A DNA stretch of 64,000 nt, from positions 3,772-67,771 of the forward strand of contig CAYZJB010000010.1 of NCBI GenBank assembly GCA_964478735.1, given 5' to 3'. The position numbers and the translations under genes are program-made. This stretch comes from CAYZJB01 sp964478735. GTDB lineage: Bacteria; CLD3; SB21. The notes under the pieces are model-generated. The model searched no databases. It had not been told where the DNA came from and saw nothing but the letters and a program-made list of their open reading frames with translations. Each line of letters starts with the position of its first letter. Position 1 is the stretch's first letter. Shown one piece after another: positions 1 to 8,320 of the stretch.

Positions 1-638
1 GCCATGTCGTCCGCACTTGACGTGGACAGCGTCGCGGAAACTGCACGAACCCGCTGGAGCAGGGCGGAACGTGTGCTGTCGAGTTGCATCGGAGCGAAAA
101 TGAAATAGCCGACGAGCACCAGCAGCGTCAAAGCCGATGCCGACACGATCGCATAACGGTTTTTGAGGTTGATTTGCTTCAGGACGTTGCTTGCTTTTCG
201 GGCCGGTTGGGTCCGGTTTTTGATCAGCCGCAGTTCGTTGCCTTCGGACGTGACGTGATACTCGATCTCGTCCATGAGCTTCTGCAGCATGAAAATACCG
301 AGTCCGCCCTTCTTTCCGATTTTCACGTATTCCGCCATGTCGGGGGCTTTCGCGCTGCGAGGATCGAAGGTGCGGCCCTGATCGATGATACATATGGTCA
401 AACTCGTGCTTTTGGCGATGGCGCGCAGCGTGACGTAGTTGGGTCCGGGTATGTCTCGGTACGCGTGGCGTATGACGTTGGTGACTGCTTCATCCGTCGC
501 CAGCTTGAGCGTTCCGATGACTTTATCGTCGAAACCGTGTTTCTGCCCGACGGTGATGACGAATTCCCGTGTCTTGGCGAGGTACGCCATATCGGCGGGA
601 ACTTTGATTTCGTCTTTAACGGTTTGTTTGAACAGCAT
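1..638 (-). CDS. RsbW-like anti-sigma ATPase domain fused to a membrane segment (partial)
   Basis: Only the first 212 codons are present; the gene runs off the left edge. Residues about 10-140 form a GHKL/HATPase_c_2 domain of the RsbW/SpoIIAB anti-sigma kinase type: N box LATDEAVTNVIRHAY (about 46-60), G1 box DQGRTFDP (about 86-93) and G2 box GGLGIFML (about 111-118). A single hydrophobic helix follows (about 161-182), then the start of a likely periplasmic region. RsbW-type kinases phosphorylate STAS antagonists and bind sigma factors; fusion to a membrane segment suggests a sensor, possibly with a PP2C/SpoIIE phosphatase beyond the edge (inference). The ATG lies 3 nt after the stop of the PorV/TPR gene, so the two are probably cotranscribed. 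Two STAS proteins lie elsewhere in the window (17349 and 26280). Confidence 0.8.
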   Translation of the reverse strand, partial: MLFKQTVKDEIKVPADMAYLAKTREFVITVGQKHGFDDKVIGTLKLATDEAVTNVIRHAYRDIPGPNYVTLRAIAKSTSLTICIIDQGRTFDPRSAKAPDMAEYVKIGKKGGLGIFMLQKLMDEIEYHVTSEGNELRLIKNRTQPARKASNVLKQINLKNRYAIVSASALTLLVLVGYFIFAPMQLDSTRSALLQRVRAVSATLSTSSADDM

Positions 639-641
639 CGA

Positions 642-2564
642 TTATTTCTTGGGTCGGAGTAGCTGTTGCTGCTGGCGCATCTGCTCTTCCGCTTTTTCGA
701 CGGCGTTTAGCACGCGTTTGTTGTACGGATCGACTTCGAGAATCTGGTTCCAGATTTTGATCGCCTGTTCATACTTGCCTTCGACATAGAGGTCGACGCC
801 CTGCAGATACATTTTTTCGGAGCTTCCTTCGAGCGTTTTGAACGTGGCGAACGCACGGACGATGGCTTTTTTGTGATATTCACGGACCGTCGCGTTGTTG
901 GGCTCGAGCAGAAGCGCTTTTTCAAACAGCTCCATGGCCGCCTGATAATCCTGCCGCTGATACGCATCGAGACCGTTCCGCGTCGATTCGAGGAAGGTTA
1001 GGCGATTGTTGATCCGTTTCAGTTCGGTGTCGATCTCGCGCTGGACGGTTTGATTGGTCGGATCGAGGCTGCGGGCCTCGGTCAAAAGTTTCAACGCTTC
1101 GGAGAAATTATTGGCCGCCGCCGAGGCCCGGGCCCGTGCGATGAAGCTGCCGATTCGCTTGTCGAGCAGGTCGCGCGTTTCCGCCATGGCTTTCAGCACT
1201 TCGGGATTATTGGGCGACCGGTCGAGTGCGTTCTGGAAATCGTTCAAGGCGGCGATATAATCACCCTTTTGAACGTTGCCGTAGCCCTGCTTGAAAAAGT
1301 CGCGGACAACTTTGTCGTTTTCGGTGATCCGGACCGAGCGGGCCGTGTCTTCAAGTTGAGTGGCCAGCTGCTGGTCCATGAGAACATTGATGCTGTCGAG
1401 GAACATCTTGGCTTCTTCGTTTGCCGGGTCGAGTGCGGAAACCTGCTCCCATTCCACGAGCGCGGGCAGCAGTTTACCCTGCCGGAAGAGGTCGGTTCCG
1501 ACCGCGCGATGTTCCTTCAATGCCTTCTGCCGGTTGGCCTCGGCCGTACGCGTGATCAGACGCTGGTCTTCTTCGAGCCGGCGGTTTTTCGCGATCTGGA
1601 TTTGTTCTTCGATCGTTTTACCGAAGTGAACCGTCAGGGTGACACGATGGAATGACTGGCCCGCCTGGCTTCCAAGATTGAGCGCATAGTCGACGTGGTA
1701 TTTCTGGTATTGAGTAAACTCGGTTCCAAGACCGACGGCGAATGTTCCGTTGTCGAAACCGGCACGTGCGACCACGAATTTATGGAACATGAATTCGCTC
1801 CCGACGTGAAACGCGACCGGACGAAATTGACCTTTGGTAACATCGGTTGTAAGTGTCAGCCGTCGAACCTGGTCGTCGCCGAAAAGAAAATGCTTGGCGA
1901 TGCCGAATTTTGCGCTCCATGGATAGGTGTCGCGCGTGTCATTCTGTCGGATGCTAGGTTGAACAACGTTCTGTACGCTTAGACCAAAGGACAGATCACG
2001 AAGCGCAGGAGATTCAAATTCCGGTCGATACAATAACCCGACATCCATTCCGGTACCGATGTCACTCGAACTTCCGCCTTCAAAATAGCTAGCAAGACGT
2101 ACCGCCTTGAAAGTTGTGCCCAGAGATAGTCCGAACCAAGGCAGTTTTTTCCCGTAAGACAGATAAAACTCGTACTGACTCCATGTTGCCGGGCCGACGA
2201 ATAAGCCGTCACCATTCGTTTCGTCAATTCCCGAAACTGCAACTCTGGCGACTCCTAACCCGATGGTACCAAACGACACAAAGGGATAAGCGAACGTGGC
2301 AAAGTTCGAATACGCTCCTCCGAATAGCGTCGCGTGATAAACGGATATGTTGGATTGGGGAATGTAATCAAGTCCCGCCGGGTTCCAGATGATGGCGGAA
2401 CCGTCATTGGCGAGTGCCGTGAAAGCCTGGCCGAATCCCTGCGCACGTGCGCCTAAACCCGCTTCAAGGAAGATACTTTCCGTTCCGGCGCTCTGACCGT
2501 ACGCCGTCGCCACAACGACAAAGTACAACATCGTCAGTCGGATATGAATACCCTGAGAACGCAT
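642..2564 (-). CDS. PorV/PorQ-family outer-membrane protein with C-terminal TPR repeats
   Basis: About 640 residues. An N-terminal signal peptide (hydrophobic run MLYFVVVATAYG, about 12-23) precedes a beta-rich region to about residue 310 with the PorV/PorQ hallmark GLGARAQGFGQAFTALANDG and then WNPAGL. The last 300 residues hold about five TPR-like repeats, recognisable by repeated A-L-x-x-x-x-x-A-L-x-x-x-P-x-N patterns. PorV-type proteins are outer-membrane barrels that in some Bacteroidota shuttle type IX secretion cargo; elsewhere in the FCB group their role is unknown, and no other type IX gene is visible here. I chose the ATG at 2564 because it gives a compact signal peptide; a TTG at 2630 would add 22 residues. 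It follows hflX and precedes the HATPase gene on the same strand. Confidence 0.8.
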   Translation of the reverse strand: MRSQGIHIRLTMLYFVVVATAYGQSAGTESIFLEAGLGARAQGFGQAFTALANDGSAIIWNPAGLDYIPQSNISVYHATLFGGAYSNFATFAYPFVSFGTIGLGVARVAVSGIDETNGDGLFVGPATWSQYEFYLSYGKKLPWFGLSLGTTFKAVRLASYFEGGSSSDIGTGMDVGLLYRPEFESPALRDLSFGLSVQNVVQPSIRQNDTRDTYPWSAKFGIAKHFLFGDDQVRRLTLTTDVTKGQFRPVAFHVGSEFMFHKFVVARAGFDNGTFAVGLGTEFTQYQKYHVDYALNLGSQAGQSFHRVTLTVHFGKTIEEQIQIAKNRRLEEDQRLITRTAEANRQKALKEHRAVGTDLFRQGKLLPALVEWEQVSALDPANEEAKMFLDSINVLMDQQLATQLEDTARSVRITENDKVVRDFFKQGYGNVQKGDYIAALNDFQNALDRSPNNPEVLKAMAETRDLLDKRIGSFIARARASAAANNFSEALKLLTEARSLDPTNQTVQREIDTELKRINNRLTFLESTRNGLDAYQRQDYQAAMELFEKALLLEPNNATVREYHKKAIVRAFATFKTLEGSSEKMYLQGVDLYVEGKYEQAIKIWNQILEVDPYNKRVLNAVEKAEEQMRQQQQLLRPKK

Positions 2565-2653
2565 TGGGATGAGGTAGGGATCCTTTTTGCTTTCAAAAAA
2601 AATAACCGAAAGGCCGCGCAATAGCAACAAAAATAGCTATTTCCGAAGGGGCT

Positions 2654-4012
2654 TCAGCCTTGAATTTTCAGCAGTTCGAGGTGTTTGGACTGCTGTTGGA
2701 ATATCTTCTCGGCATCGCCTTTTTTGGCACGGAAGGTGACGCGCATCGTGCCGTCTGCTTCCGCCGCATCGAGGATGGTCGAGAGATGACGGAGCGTCGC
2801 ATAAAGTTTTCCGTCGGTAACCGGAAATACGATCTCGTGTTCGACGTATTCTTTCTGCATTTCGCGGATCACGGCCGTTCGAAGCTGGTCTAGACCGATC
2901 TCACGCGCGGCGCTGAGAAAAACCGCCTGTGGGAATTGCCGGTGCAGGTTGTCCAGCTTTTCTTCGTCGTCCACGCGGTCGAGCTTGTTGAATGCCAGCA
3001 GTGCCGACAGCGGTGACGCGCCCAGTTCCGTCAGCACGCCGTTGACCGTATCCATCTGATCCATAAAATGGACGTTGTGAAGATCGATGACGTGGATAAG
3101 CAGATCGGCGTCGCGGACTTCTTCCAGCGTCGATCGGAACGACGCGACAAGGCTGTGCGGCAATTTCCGGATAAAACCGACCGTGTCCGTGACGATGCAC
3201 GGATGATCGCGATCCATATACACGCGCCGCGACGTGGCATCGAGCGTGGCAAAAAGCCGGTCCTCGACGTGAACGTCGGATCGCGACAGGGCGTTGAGCA
3301 GCGTGGATTTTCCGGCGTTCGTATAACCGACAAGAGCGACTCGGAAGACGTCATGCCGGCTCTGCCGCTGGGTCTCGCGCTGGCGTTCGATCTTCTTCAG
3401 TTCGTCTTTCAAAATCGCGATACGATTTCCGATCAGACGACGGTCGGTTTCCAGCTGGGTTTCACCGGGACCTTTGGTAAACACTCCGCCGCCCGTCTGG
3501 CGCTCGAGGTGCGTCCAGATACGCGTCAGCCGCGGCAGAAGGTACTGGAGTTGCGCCAGTTCGACCTGTGTCTTCGATTCCCGCGTTTTGGCCCGTTTAG
3601 CAAAAATATCGAGGATCAACGCACTGCGGTCGATGACCCGCTTTTTTACGGCTTTTTCGATATTTTTGGATTGAGCCGGCGAGAGATCGTCGTCGAAAAT
3701 GATGACGTCGATGGCGTTTTCCGCAACGGCGCGAGCAATCTCATGAACCTTGCCTTTGCCGACGAACGTCGAAGGATCGAGGTGCCGGATGTTTTGTGTG
3801 ACGCTTTCGACGACGTCGACGCCGGCCGTGTCGGCCAGCAGCGCGAGTTCCTCCAGTGAGTCTTCCACGGGAATCCGGTTCCGACCCTGAATGTGCGTTC
3901 CGACCAAGAGGGCGCGCTCCCGGGGGACCTGAGTGTCATGAATTTTTTTCAATAGGACAATCGCTTGCTTTTCTGAACGCGCTCTGTTAAATATCAATCT
4001 AAACAAGGCCAT
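2654..4012 (-). CDS. hflX: GTPase HflX
   Basis: 452 residues. HflX is a ribosome-associated GTPase that splits stalled or stressed 70S ribosomes and binds 50S subunits. The N-terminal HflX domain carries the loop GGGVFTKGPGETQLETDRR (about 174-192). The G domain has P-loop GYTNAGKST (229-237), G3 DTVGF (276-280) and G4 NKLD (342-345). The ATG at 4012 (MALFRL) was chosen over an in-frame start at 4147, because the extra 45 residues are low-complexity and would cross the divergent coiled-coil gene that begins at 4033. A GGA-containing ribosome-binding site lies about 12 nt upstream. It is the first gene of a minus-strand run with the PorV/TPR and HATPase genes; only 20 nt separate its start from the divergent gene. 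Confidence 0.95.
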   Translation of the reverse strand: MALFRLIFNRARSEKQAIVLLKKIHDTQVPRERALLVGTHIQGRNRIPVEDSLEELALLADTAGVDVVESVTQNIRHLDPSTFVGKGKVHEIARAVAENAIDVIIFDDDLSPAQSKNIEKAVKKRVIDRSALILDIFAKRAKTRESKTQVELAQLQYLLPRLTRIWTHLERQTGGGVFTKGPGETQLETDRRLIGNRIAILKDELKKIERQRETQRQSRHDVFRVALVGYTNAGKSTLLNALSRSDVHVEDRLFATLDATSRRVYMDRDHPCIVTDTVGFIRKLPHSLVASFRSTLEEVRDADLLIHVIDLHNVHFMDQMDTVNGVLTELGASPLSALLAFNKLDRVDDEEKLDNLHRQFPQAVFLSAAREIGLDQLRTAVIREMQKEYVEHEIVFPVTDGKLYATLRHLSTILDAAEADGTMRVTFRAKKGDAEKIFQQQSKHLELLKIQG

Positions 4013-4032
4013 GATGGAATTCAATCCTGCCG

Positions 4033-5013
4033 ATGAAAGCCCGGCGCCGAAAGGCCCAGCGCTCCACTGAAGATCCCGCCAGTCCGTTTCACGATGTGCT
4101 CTCGCAGGAAGGAGAAATCCGTTCGGCGTACACGAGACTGCAGGCATGCCGGATGGAAAGGTCTCGTCTCGAAGCCGACCGGAAAGAATTCGATGAACTC
4201 AGCGCGGGGATTGAAGAACTTCAGAACATCATTGCCAAACTCGAGGCCGAGTCGCGGATGCACCTGGCGGTACTCGATGCGCGCGTGTCCGAGTTGCGCC
4301 TGATGGCATCGGACGCGGTTCGTCTCGAAAAAGAGCGTCGGCAAGCGCTTCGCGACGTCAATAAAATCGTCAAAAACCGCGAGCATTTTTTGGAAGTACG
4401 GGATCGTGGAATCTTTGTAAAATTCCAGCTCGAACGGCTGGAGACGAAATTAAATCAACTGCGTTTAGAAATCGGAATGGAAAAAAGCCGGATCGATAAA
4501 ATGGCAAAGGCCGGCGTCTGGCGGTGTTCGGAATGCGGAGCGGAGTTGAGCGACGATCAGTCGCATCAGGTGCGGAGTGACGCGGAGTCGATCCTCGGTC
4601 ATAAACGACGTCACGTCGAACAGGTCGAAAAAGAAATAGCGGATCGAGAAATGGAGCGAACGGCGCTGCGAGAGGAATACGTTAAACTGGACCGGCAGCA
4701 ACAGCTTTTGCCGGCGGCGGCTCAGCGACTGGCTCAACTCGACGTGCAGTGGCATCAGGCCAAAGCAGCGGCCGCCCGGCTTCACGCGGCGGAAGACGAA
4801 GCGGCACGGGTCAAGTATAAACTGGACAACCATCTGATCGCCCGATCGGAACGGCAGGCCGTGGATGAGATGAAAACGAAACGGCAAATGCTGCAATGGG
4901 ATGCCGATCATGCAAGGCGGCTGGACGACGAGATTCGAGAACTCCAGGCGTACGAATGGAAGATCGCTCTGATCGATTACCTGAAAACGTCGGGGGAGGC
5001 AACGTCAACATGA
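4033..5013 (+). CDS. Coiled-coil protein with central CxxC (zinc-hook-like), unknown function
   Basis: 326 residues, highly charged and almost entirely predicted coiled coil (long stretches rich in E, K, R, L, Q and A with no proline). The only cysteine pair, CSEC at 165-168, sits exactly in the middle, in the context WRCSECGAELS. Coiled coil, CxxC, coiled coil is the layout of the Rad50/SbcC zinc hook, but the Walker A and B ATPase heads are absent. The C-terminal LQAYEWKIAL resembles, from memory, the segment that leads back into the head in phage SbcC-like subunits. There is no signal peptide or membrane segment. The stop overlaps the start of the LolC-like gene (ATGA), so translation is probably coupled. 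No clear ribosome-binding site precedes the ATG at 4033; an internal ATG at 4153 is an alternative. Other possibility: a generic zinc-ribbon coiled-coil protein. Confidence 0.65.
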   Translation: MKARRRKAQRSTEDPASPFHDVLSQEGEIRSAYTRLQACRMERSRLEADRKEFDELSAGIEELQNIIAKLEAESRMHLAVLDARVSELRLMASDAVRLEKERRQALRDVNKIVKNREHFLEVRDRGIFVKFQLERLETKLNQLRLEIGMEKSRIDKMAKAGVWRCSECGAELSDDQSHQVRSDAESILGHKRRHVEQVEKEIADREMERTALREEYVKLDRQQQLLPAAAQRLAQLDVQWHQAKAAAARLHAAEDEAARVKYKLDNHLIARSERQAVDEMKTKRQMLQWDADHARRLDDEIRELQAYEWKIALIDYLKTSGEATST

Positions 5014-6248
5014 ACGTAACGTATCGTATCGCGCGCAAGTATCTGTGGGCGCGGCGCAAAACCGGGTTTATTTCCATCATTGCGTCGATCTCCGTTGCCG
5101 GCGTGGCGCTCGGAACGGCGGCGTTGATCATGACGCTCTGCATCGTGAGTGGATTTGAAAGGGAAATGAGGGCAAAATTTATCGGTTTCGACGCGCACGT
5201 ACGAGTCAAAACATTTGAAGGAACGGAATTGATCCCGGCCGATGCGAAGGTAAGAGAATACATTCGGGAGATTCCCCAGGTCATCGGGCTTGCGCCGTAC
5301 ATCGAAAAAGAAGCGATGATTCGCTCATCCCATGCAACCGACGGCGTGATGGTCAAAGGTGTGGATGAAGATCGAATCGACAGTGTCCTGGATTTGCGGA
5401 AGGACGTGATTCTCTCCAGGACGGAAAAAAAGATCGATTTGAGACGTACCGACTCCACCCTGGGCGGGATTCTCATCGGAAAAAAACTCGCGGATAAATT
5501 GCAGGCGGGGATCGGCGATAAACTCACGCTCTTCAGCATGAAGAGCCCGTTCGCTTTTGTCGAGCAGCCCCGCGTCCGGCAGTTTACCGTTACGGGGATT
5601 TACCGCAGCGGACTGGCCGAGTACGACAACGTGATGGTGTACGTGGATCTCGGGGAAGCGCAGAAGCTGTTCAATTACGGCTCACATTTTCACGGATACG
5701 AGGTCCGGCTGCAGCAACTCGAGCAGGCCGCCGATGTCGCGGACGTTCTCGGCCGGCGCCTCGGCTACCCGTATTATATCCGGACGTGGTTCGACGCCCA
5801 TCGCAATCTTTTCGGATGGCTGGAGACGAATAACTTTCTGATGATGACCATATTTAGCTTGATAATCTTGGTCGCTGCCTTTAATATCATCGGCACCATT
5901 TTCATGATTGTTATTGAAAAAACTAAAGATATCGGAGTCCTGAAAGCGATGGGCGCCCGCCCGGTCAGCATCCGCAATATCTTCATGATCGAAGGCGTGT
6001 TGATCGGAGCCATCGGTTCAATCGGGGGCGCTCTGCTGGCGTGGACCTTATTACTCCTGCAAAAAGAATTCAAAATCATTTCCCTGTCGTCCGATGTCTA
6101 TTTTATGGACGCGGTACCCGTCGAAATCCGCTGGACGTATTTCATTCCGATCCTCGTGGCGGCTACCTCCATGTGCGTACTGGCGAGTTGGCTGCCGTCC
6201 ATCAGAGCGTCCCGTCTCAACCCCGTCGACGCCATTCGATACGAGTAG
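5010..6248 (+). CDS. Lipoprotein-releasing ABC transporter permease, LolC/LolE family (first copy)
   Basis: 412 residues. LolCDE extracts outer-membrane lipoproteins from the inner membrane and passes them to LolA. The N-terminal motif RIARKYLWARRKTGFISII leads into TM1, then a periplasmic MacB-PCD-type domain beginning SGFEREMRAKFIGFDAHV, then a C-terminal FtsX domain with three TM segments and the cytoplasmic coupling motif KTKDIGVLKAMGA. The ATG at 5010 overlaps the upstream stop (ATGA) with a GGGGGAGG element 12 nt upstream. An in-frame start further upstream would lie inside the coiled-coil gene. The next gene is a clear paralogue, so the pair presumably forms the LolC/LolE heterodimer with the LolD ATPase at 8317. 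Confidence 0.9.
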   Translation: MNVTYRIARKYLWARRKTGFISIIASISVAGVALGTAALIMTLCIVSGFEREMRAKFIGFDAHVRVKTFEGTELIPADAKVREYIREIPQVIGLAPYIEKEAMIRSSHATDGVMVKGVDEDRIDSVLDLRKDVILSRTEKKIDLRRTDSTLGGILIGKKLADKLQAGIGDKLTLFSMKSPFAFVEQPRVRQFTVTGIYRSGLAEYDNVMVYVDLGEAQKLFNYGSHFHGYEVRLQQLEQAADVADVLGRRLGYPYYIRTWFDAHRNLFGWLETNNFLMMTIFSLIILVAAFNIIGTIFMIVIEKTKDIGVLKAMGARPVSIRNIFMIEGVLIGAIGSIGGALLAWTLLLLQKEFKIISLSSDVYFMDAVPVEIRWTYFIPILVAATSMCVLASWLPSIRASRLNPVDAIRYE

Positions 6249-6257
6249 CGGGTCTCC

Positions 6258-7484
6258 ATGCACCACGTCGAACGTTTTATCGCGCTGCGTTATCTCAAAC
6301 CGCAAACCCAGAATCTTTTCGTTTCCATCATTGGCGTGATCAGCATCGTCGGAGTGACCGTGGGCGTCGCGGCGATCGTCTTCGTTTTATCCATGCTCAA
6401 CGGGTTCGAACGGGAAGTGCGTTCCCGTTTCGTCGGTTTCGACGCCCATATGAAAATTCGCAGAACCGACGGTCAACCGATCCGGGACGCCGATGCGCTG
6501 GACCGAAAAATCCGGTCACAGCCGGGCGTGGTTCAGACGTCGCCGGTCATCCTGGAGAAAGCGATGATTTCGAGTTCGTACGGAAGTCACGTGACGTTTG
6601 TCAAAGGAACGACGGAGACCGGAATTTCATCGGTGACGGAGCTTCGCTCCAATCTGGTCGGTGGTACGATCGATTTCGGGCCGCAAAGTGAAACGATGGA
6701 CGGGGTGCTCATCGGATACAGTCTTGGGGTTCAGCTCGACCTTGATGAGGGGGATACGCTGACTGTAATCAGTCCGGCCGGGGTCACGAGTCCGTTCAGC
6801 CAGCCGCTCGCGAAAAAATTTGTCGTCACCGGCTCGTTCAAAACGGACATGTTCGAGTACGACAACGCGTACGCGTTCATCTCGCTCGACAACGCCCGGC
6901 GTTTGTTCGAAATCGACGAAGGTATTCAGGGCTTCGATGTCAGGGTGACGGATCTGGATGATGCGATCGATGTGGGGCGTGAGCTCGGCACGGTGCTCGG
7001 ACCGGAATACGCCGTCGAAACCTGGCAGGATCTGCACGCCGATCTGTACCGGGCGATGGCGATGGAAAAATGGGGGTCGCTGGTTTTGCTCAGCCTGATC
7101 ATCATGGTTGCCGGATTTAACATTGTCAGCACGCTGATTATGGGCGTCATGCAAAAAACGGCGGAGATCGGAATCCTGAAGGCCCTCGGGGCCTCGTCCC
7201 GTCTGGTCTCTAGGATCTTTGTACAGCAGGGCCTCGTGGTCGGCGTCATCGGGATTGTCGGCGGATGCCTGCTGGGTTACGGCGTTTGTTTTCTTCAGGT
7301 AGGATTTGGAATCATTCCACTGCCATCAGACATTTTTTTTCTGGACACTCTGCCGATGGAGATTCAGCCGCTCGATTTTCTCGCTGTAGTTGCCGTGGCG
7401 TTCGTGTTGTGTCTGGCGTCGACTCTGTATCCTGCACGAAAAGCGGCGGATCTTGTTCCCATTGAAGCATTGAGGTCGGTATGA
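6258..7484 (+). CDS. Lipoprotein-releasing ABC transporter permease, LolC/LolE family (second copy)
   Basis: 408 residues, with the same architecture as the preceding permease: N-terminal HHVERFIALRYLKP, TM1, a periplasmic domain starting NGFEREVRSRFVGFDAHM, then an FtsX domain with coupling motif KTAEIGILKALGASSRLV and a final IPLPSDIFFLDTLP periplasmic turn. Its counterpart in the first copy is ISLSSDVYFMDAVP. The shared motifs indicate tandem duplication followed by divergence, as for LolC and LolE. The start is 9 nt after the upstream stop. The 3' end overlaps the following exported-protein gene (ATGA), which sits between the permeases and LolD. Which copy is functionally LolC and which LolE cannot be assigned from sequence alone. 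Confidence 0.9.
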   Translation: MHHVERFIALRYLKPQTQNLFVSIIGVISIVGVTVGVAAIVFVLSMLNGFEREVRSRFVGFDAHMKIRRTDGQPIRDADALDRKIRSQPGVVQTSPVILEKAMISSSYGSHVTFVKGTTETGISSVTELRSNLVGGTIDFGPQSETMDGVLIGYSLGVQLDLDEGDTLTVISPAGVTSPFSQPLAKKFVVTGSFKTDMFEYDNAYAFISLDNARRLFEIDEGIQGFDVRVTDLDDAIDVGRELGTVLGPEYAVETWQDLHADLYRAMAMEKWGSLVLLSLIIMVAGFNIVSTLIMGVMQKTAEIGILKALGASSRLVSRIFVQQGLVVGVIGIVGGCLLGYGVCFLQVGFGIIPLPSDIFFLDTLPMEIQPLDFLAVVAVAFVLCLASTLYPARKAADLVPIEALRSV

Positions 7485-8320
7485 AGAATCTGATGACTCT
7501 GGTTTTGCTTGCTATTTGTCTCTCCTCTTCCGCACAGGCTCAAAAGGGCAGACTGTTCGTGCTCTCATATAAATTGTCCAAAGGTGAGACGCTTCGGGTC
7601 TCCACGAGCACGTATCGGACGTTCAGTGCGGGACGCAAACAGCAGAAAACGTCGACCTACGGCGAGACGGCGTTCGACATGTACCAATCGGTCGTACGGG
7701 CCGAGGGCGGGCTGTACGATATCGATGCGACCGTGGAATTGACGCGCCTGACTCGCGACGGCCAGAATCTGACGTATAAACTTGCCGGCCTGTTTTCCAA
7801 AGACCGGTATTATTTTACTTTCGATCGCTTCGGACGCGTGATGACGGATCAAACGTCGCATGAAATTGTGCGTGACAGCGTGCAGGAGATGGTACGACAA
7901 AACTTCCCGAACTTTCGGTCCGTTTTTGTTCCGTTGCCCGAGCAGGCCGTTCGCGTCGGAGAAAAGTGGGATGCAGCGTCCGTCGTCGATTTGCAGGCGT
8001 GGCTCGAACCTTTCCAGTCCCGGCTTAAAATGGAGAGCCCGGAAATTCGCGGCAGTTATACGCTCGAAGACGTGTCGGAAGGCGTGGCTAAAATCACGAT
8101 GGCCATCGACGTAGCCGCCAGCGGTACCCTCGGAGAGTCGTCGGTGGGTTTGGATTTTCTCATGGCCATTACCGGAGAATATTATTTCGACGTCAATCTT
8201 GGCCGCATGCTCAACGGCAGCCTGGTGACGCGGTTGGAATCGATCGCGGTGACCGGATCGGGTGAAGTAGAGTTTTCCGGCTCCATGACAACGACGTTTT
8301 CCGTGGAGTCGGCCCGATGA
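7481..8320 (+). CDS. Exported protein of unknown function inside the lol operon
   Basis: 279 residues. The N-terminus MKNLMTLVLLAICLSSSAQAQ is a clean Sec signal peptide with an AQA cleavage site and no lipobox cysteine. The mature part looks beta-rich, with periodic hydrophobic strands (for example RVGEKWDAASVVDL and SYTLEDVSEGVAKITMAID). The general pattern resembles DUF6263-type secreted proteins of the FCB group (recalled from memory, low certainty). Its start overlaps the second permease and its stop overlaps lolD, so it is translationally embedded between the permeases and ATPase of the Lol transporter. That placement suggests a periplasmic partner or cargo of this exporter (inference). 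Confidence 0.75.
   Translation: MKNLMTLVLLAICLSSSAQAQKGRLFVLSYKLSKGETLRVSTSTYRTFSAGRKQQKTSTYGETAFDMYQSVVRAEGGLYDIDATVELTRLTRDGQNLTYKLAGLFSKDRYYFTFDRFGRVMTDQTSHEIVRDSVQEMVRQNFPNFRSVFVPLPEQAVRVGEKWDAASVVDLQAWLEPFQSRLKMESPEIRGSYTLEDVSEGVAKITMAIDVAASGTLGESSVGLDFLMAITGEYYFDVNLGRMLNGSLVTRLESIAVTGSGEVEFSGSMTTTFSVESAR

Noticed and set aside
84..662. Plus-strand open frame (192 codons) at the left edge
   Set aside because: Antisense to the HATPase protein, whose N, G1 and G2 boxes make the minus strand the coding one.
3068..3859. Plus-strand open frame (263 codons) opposite hflX
   Set aside because: Antisense to the G domain of hflX; no ribosome-binding site or motif.
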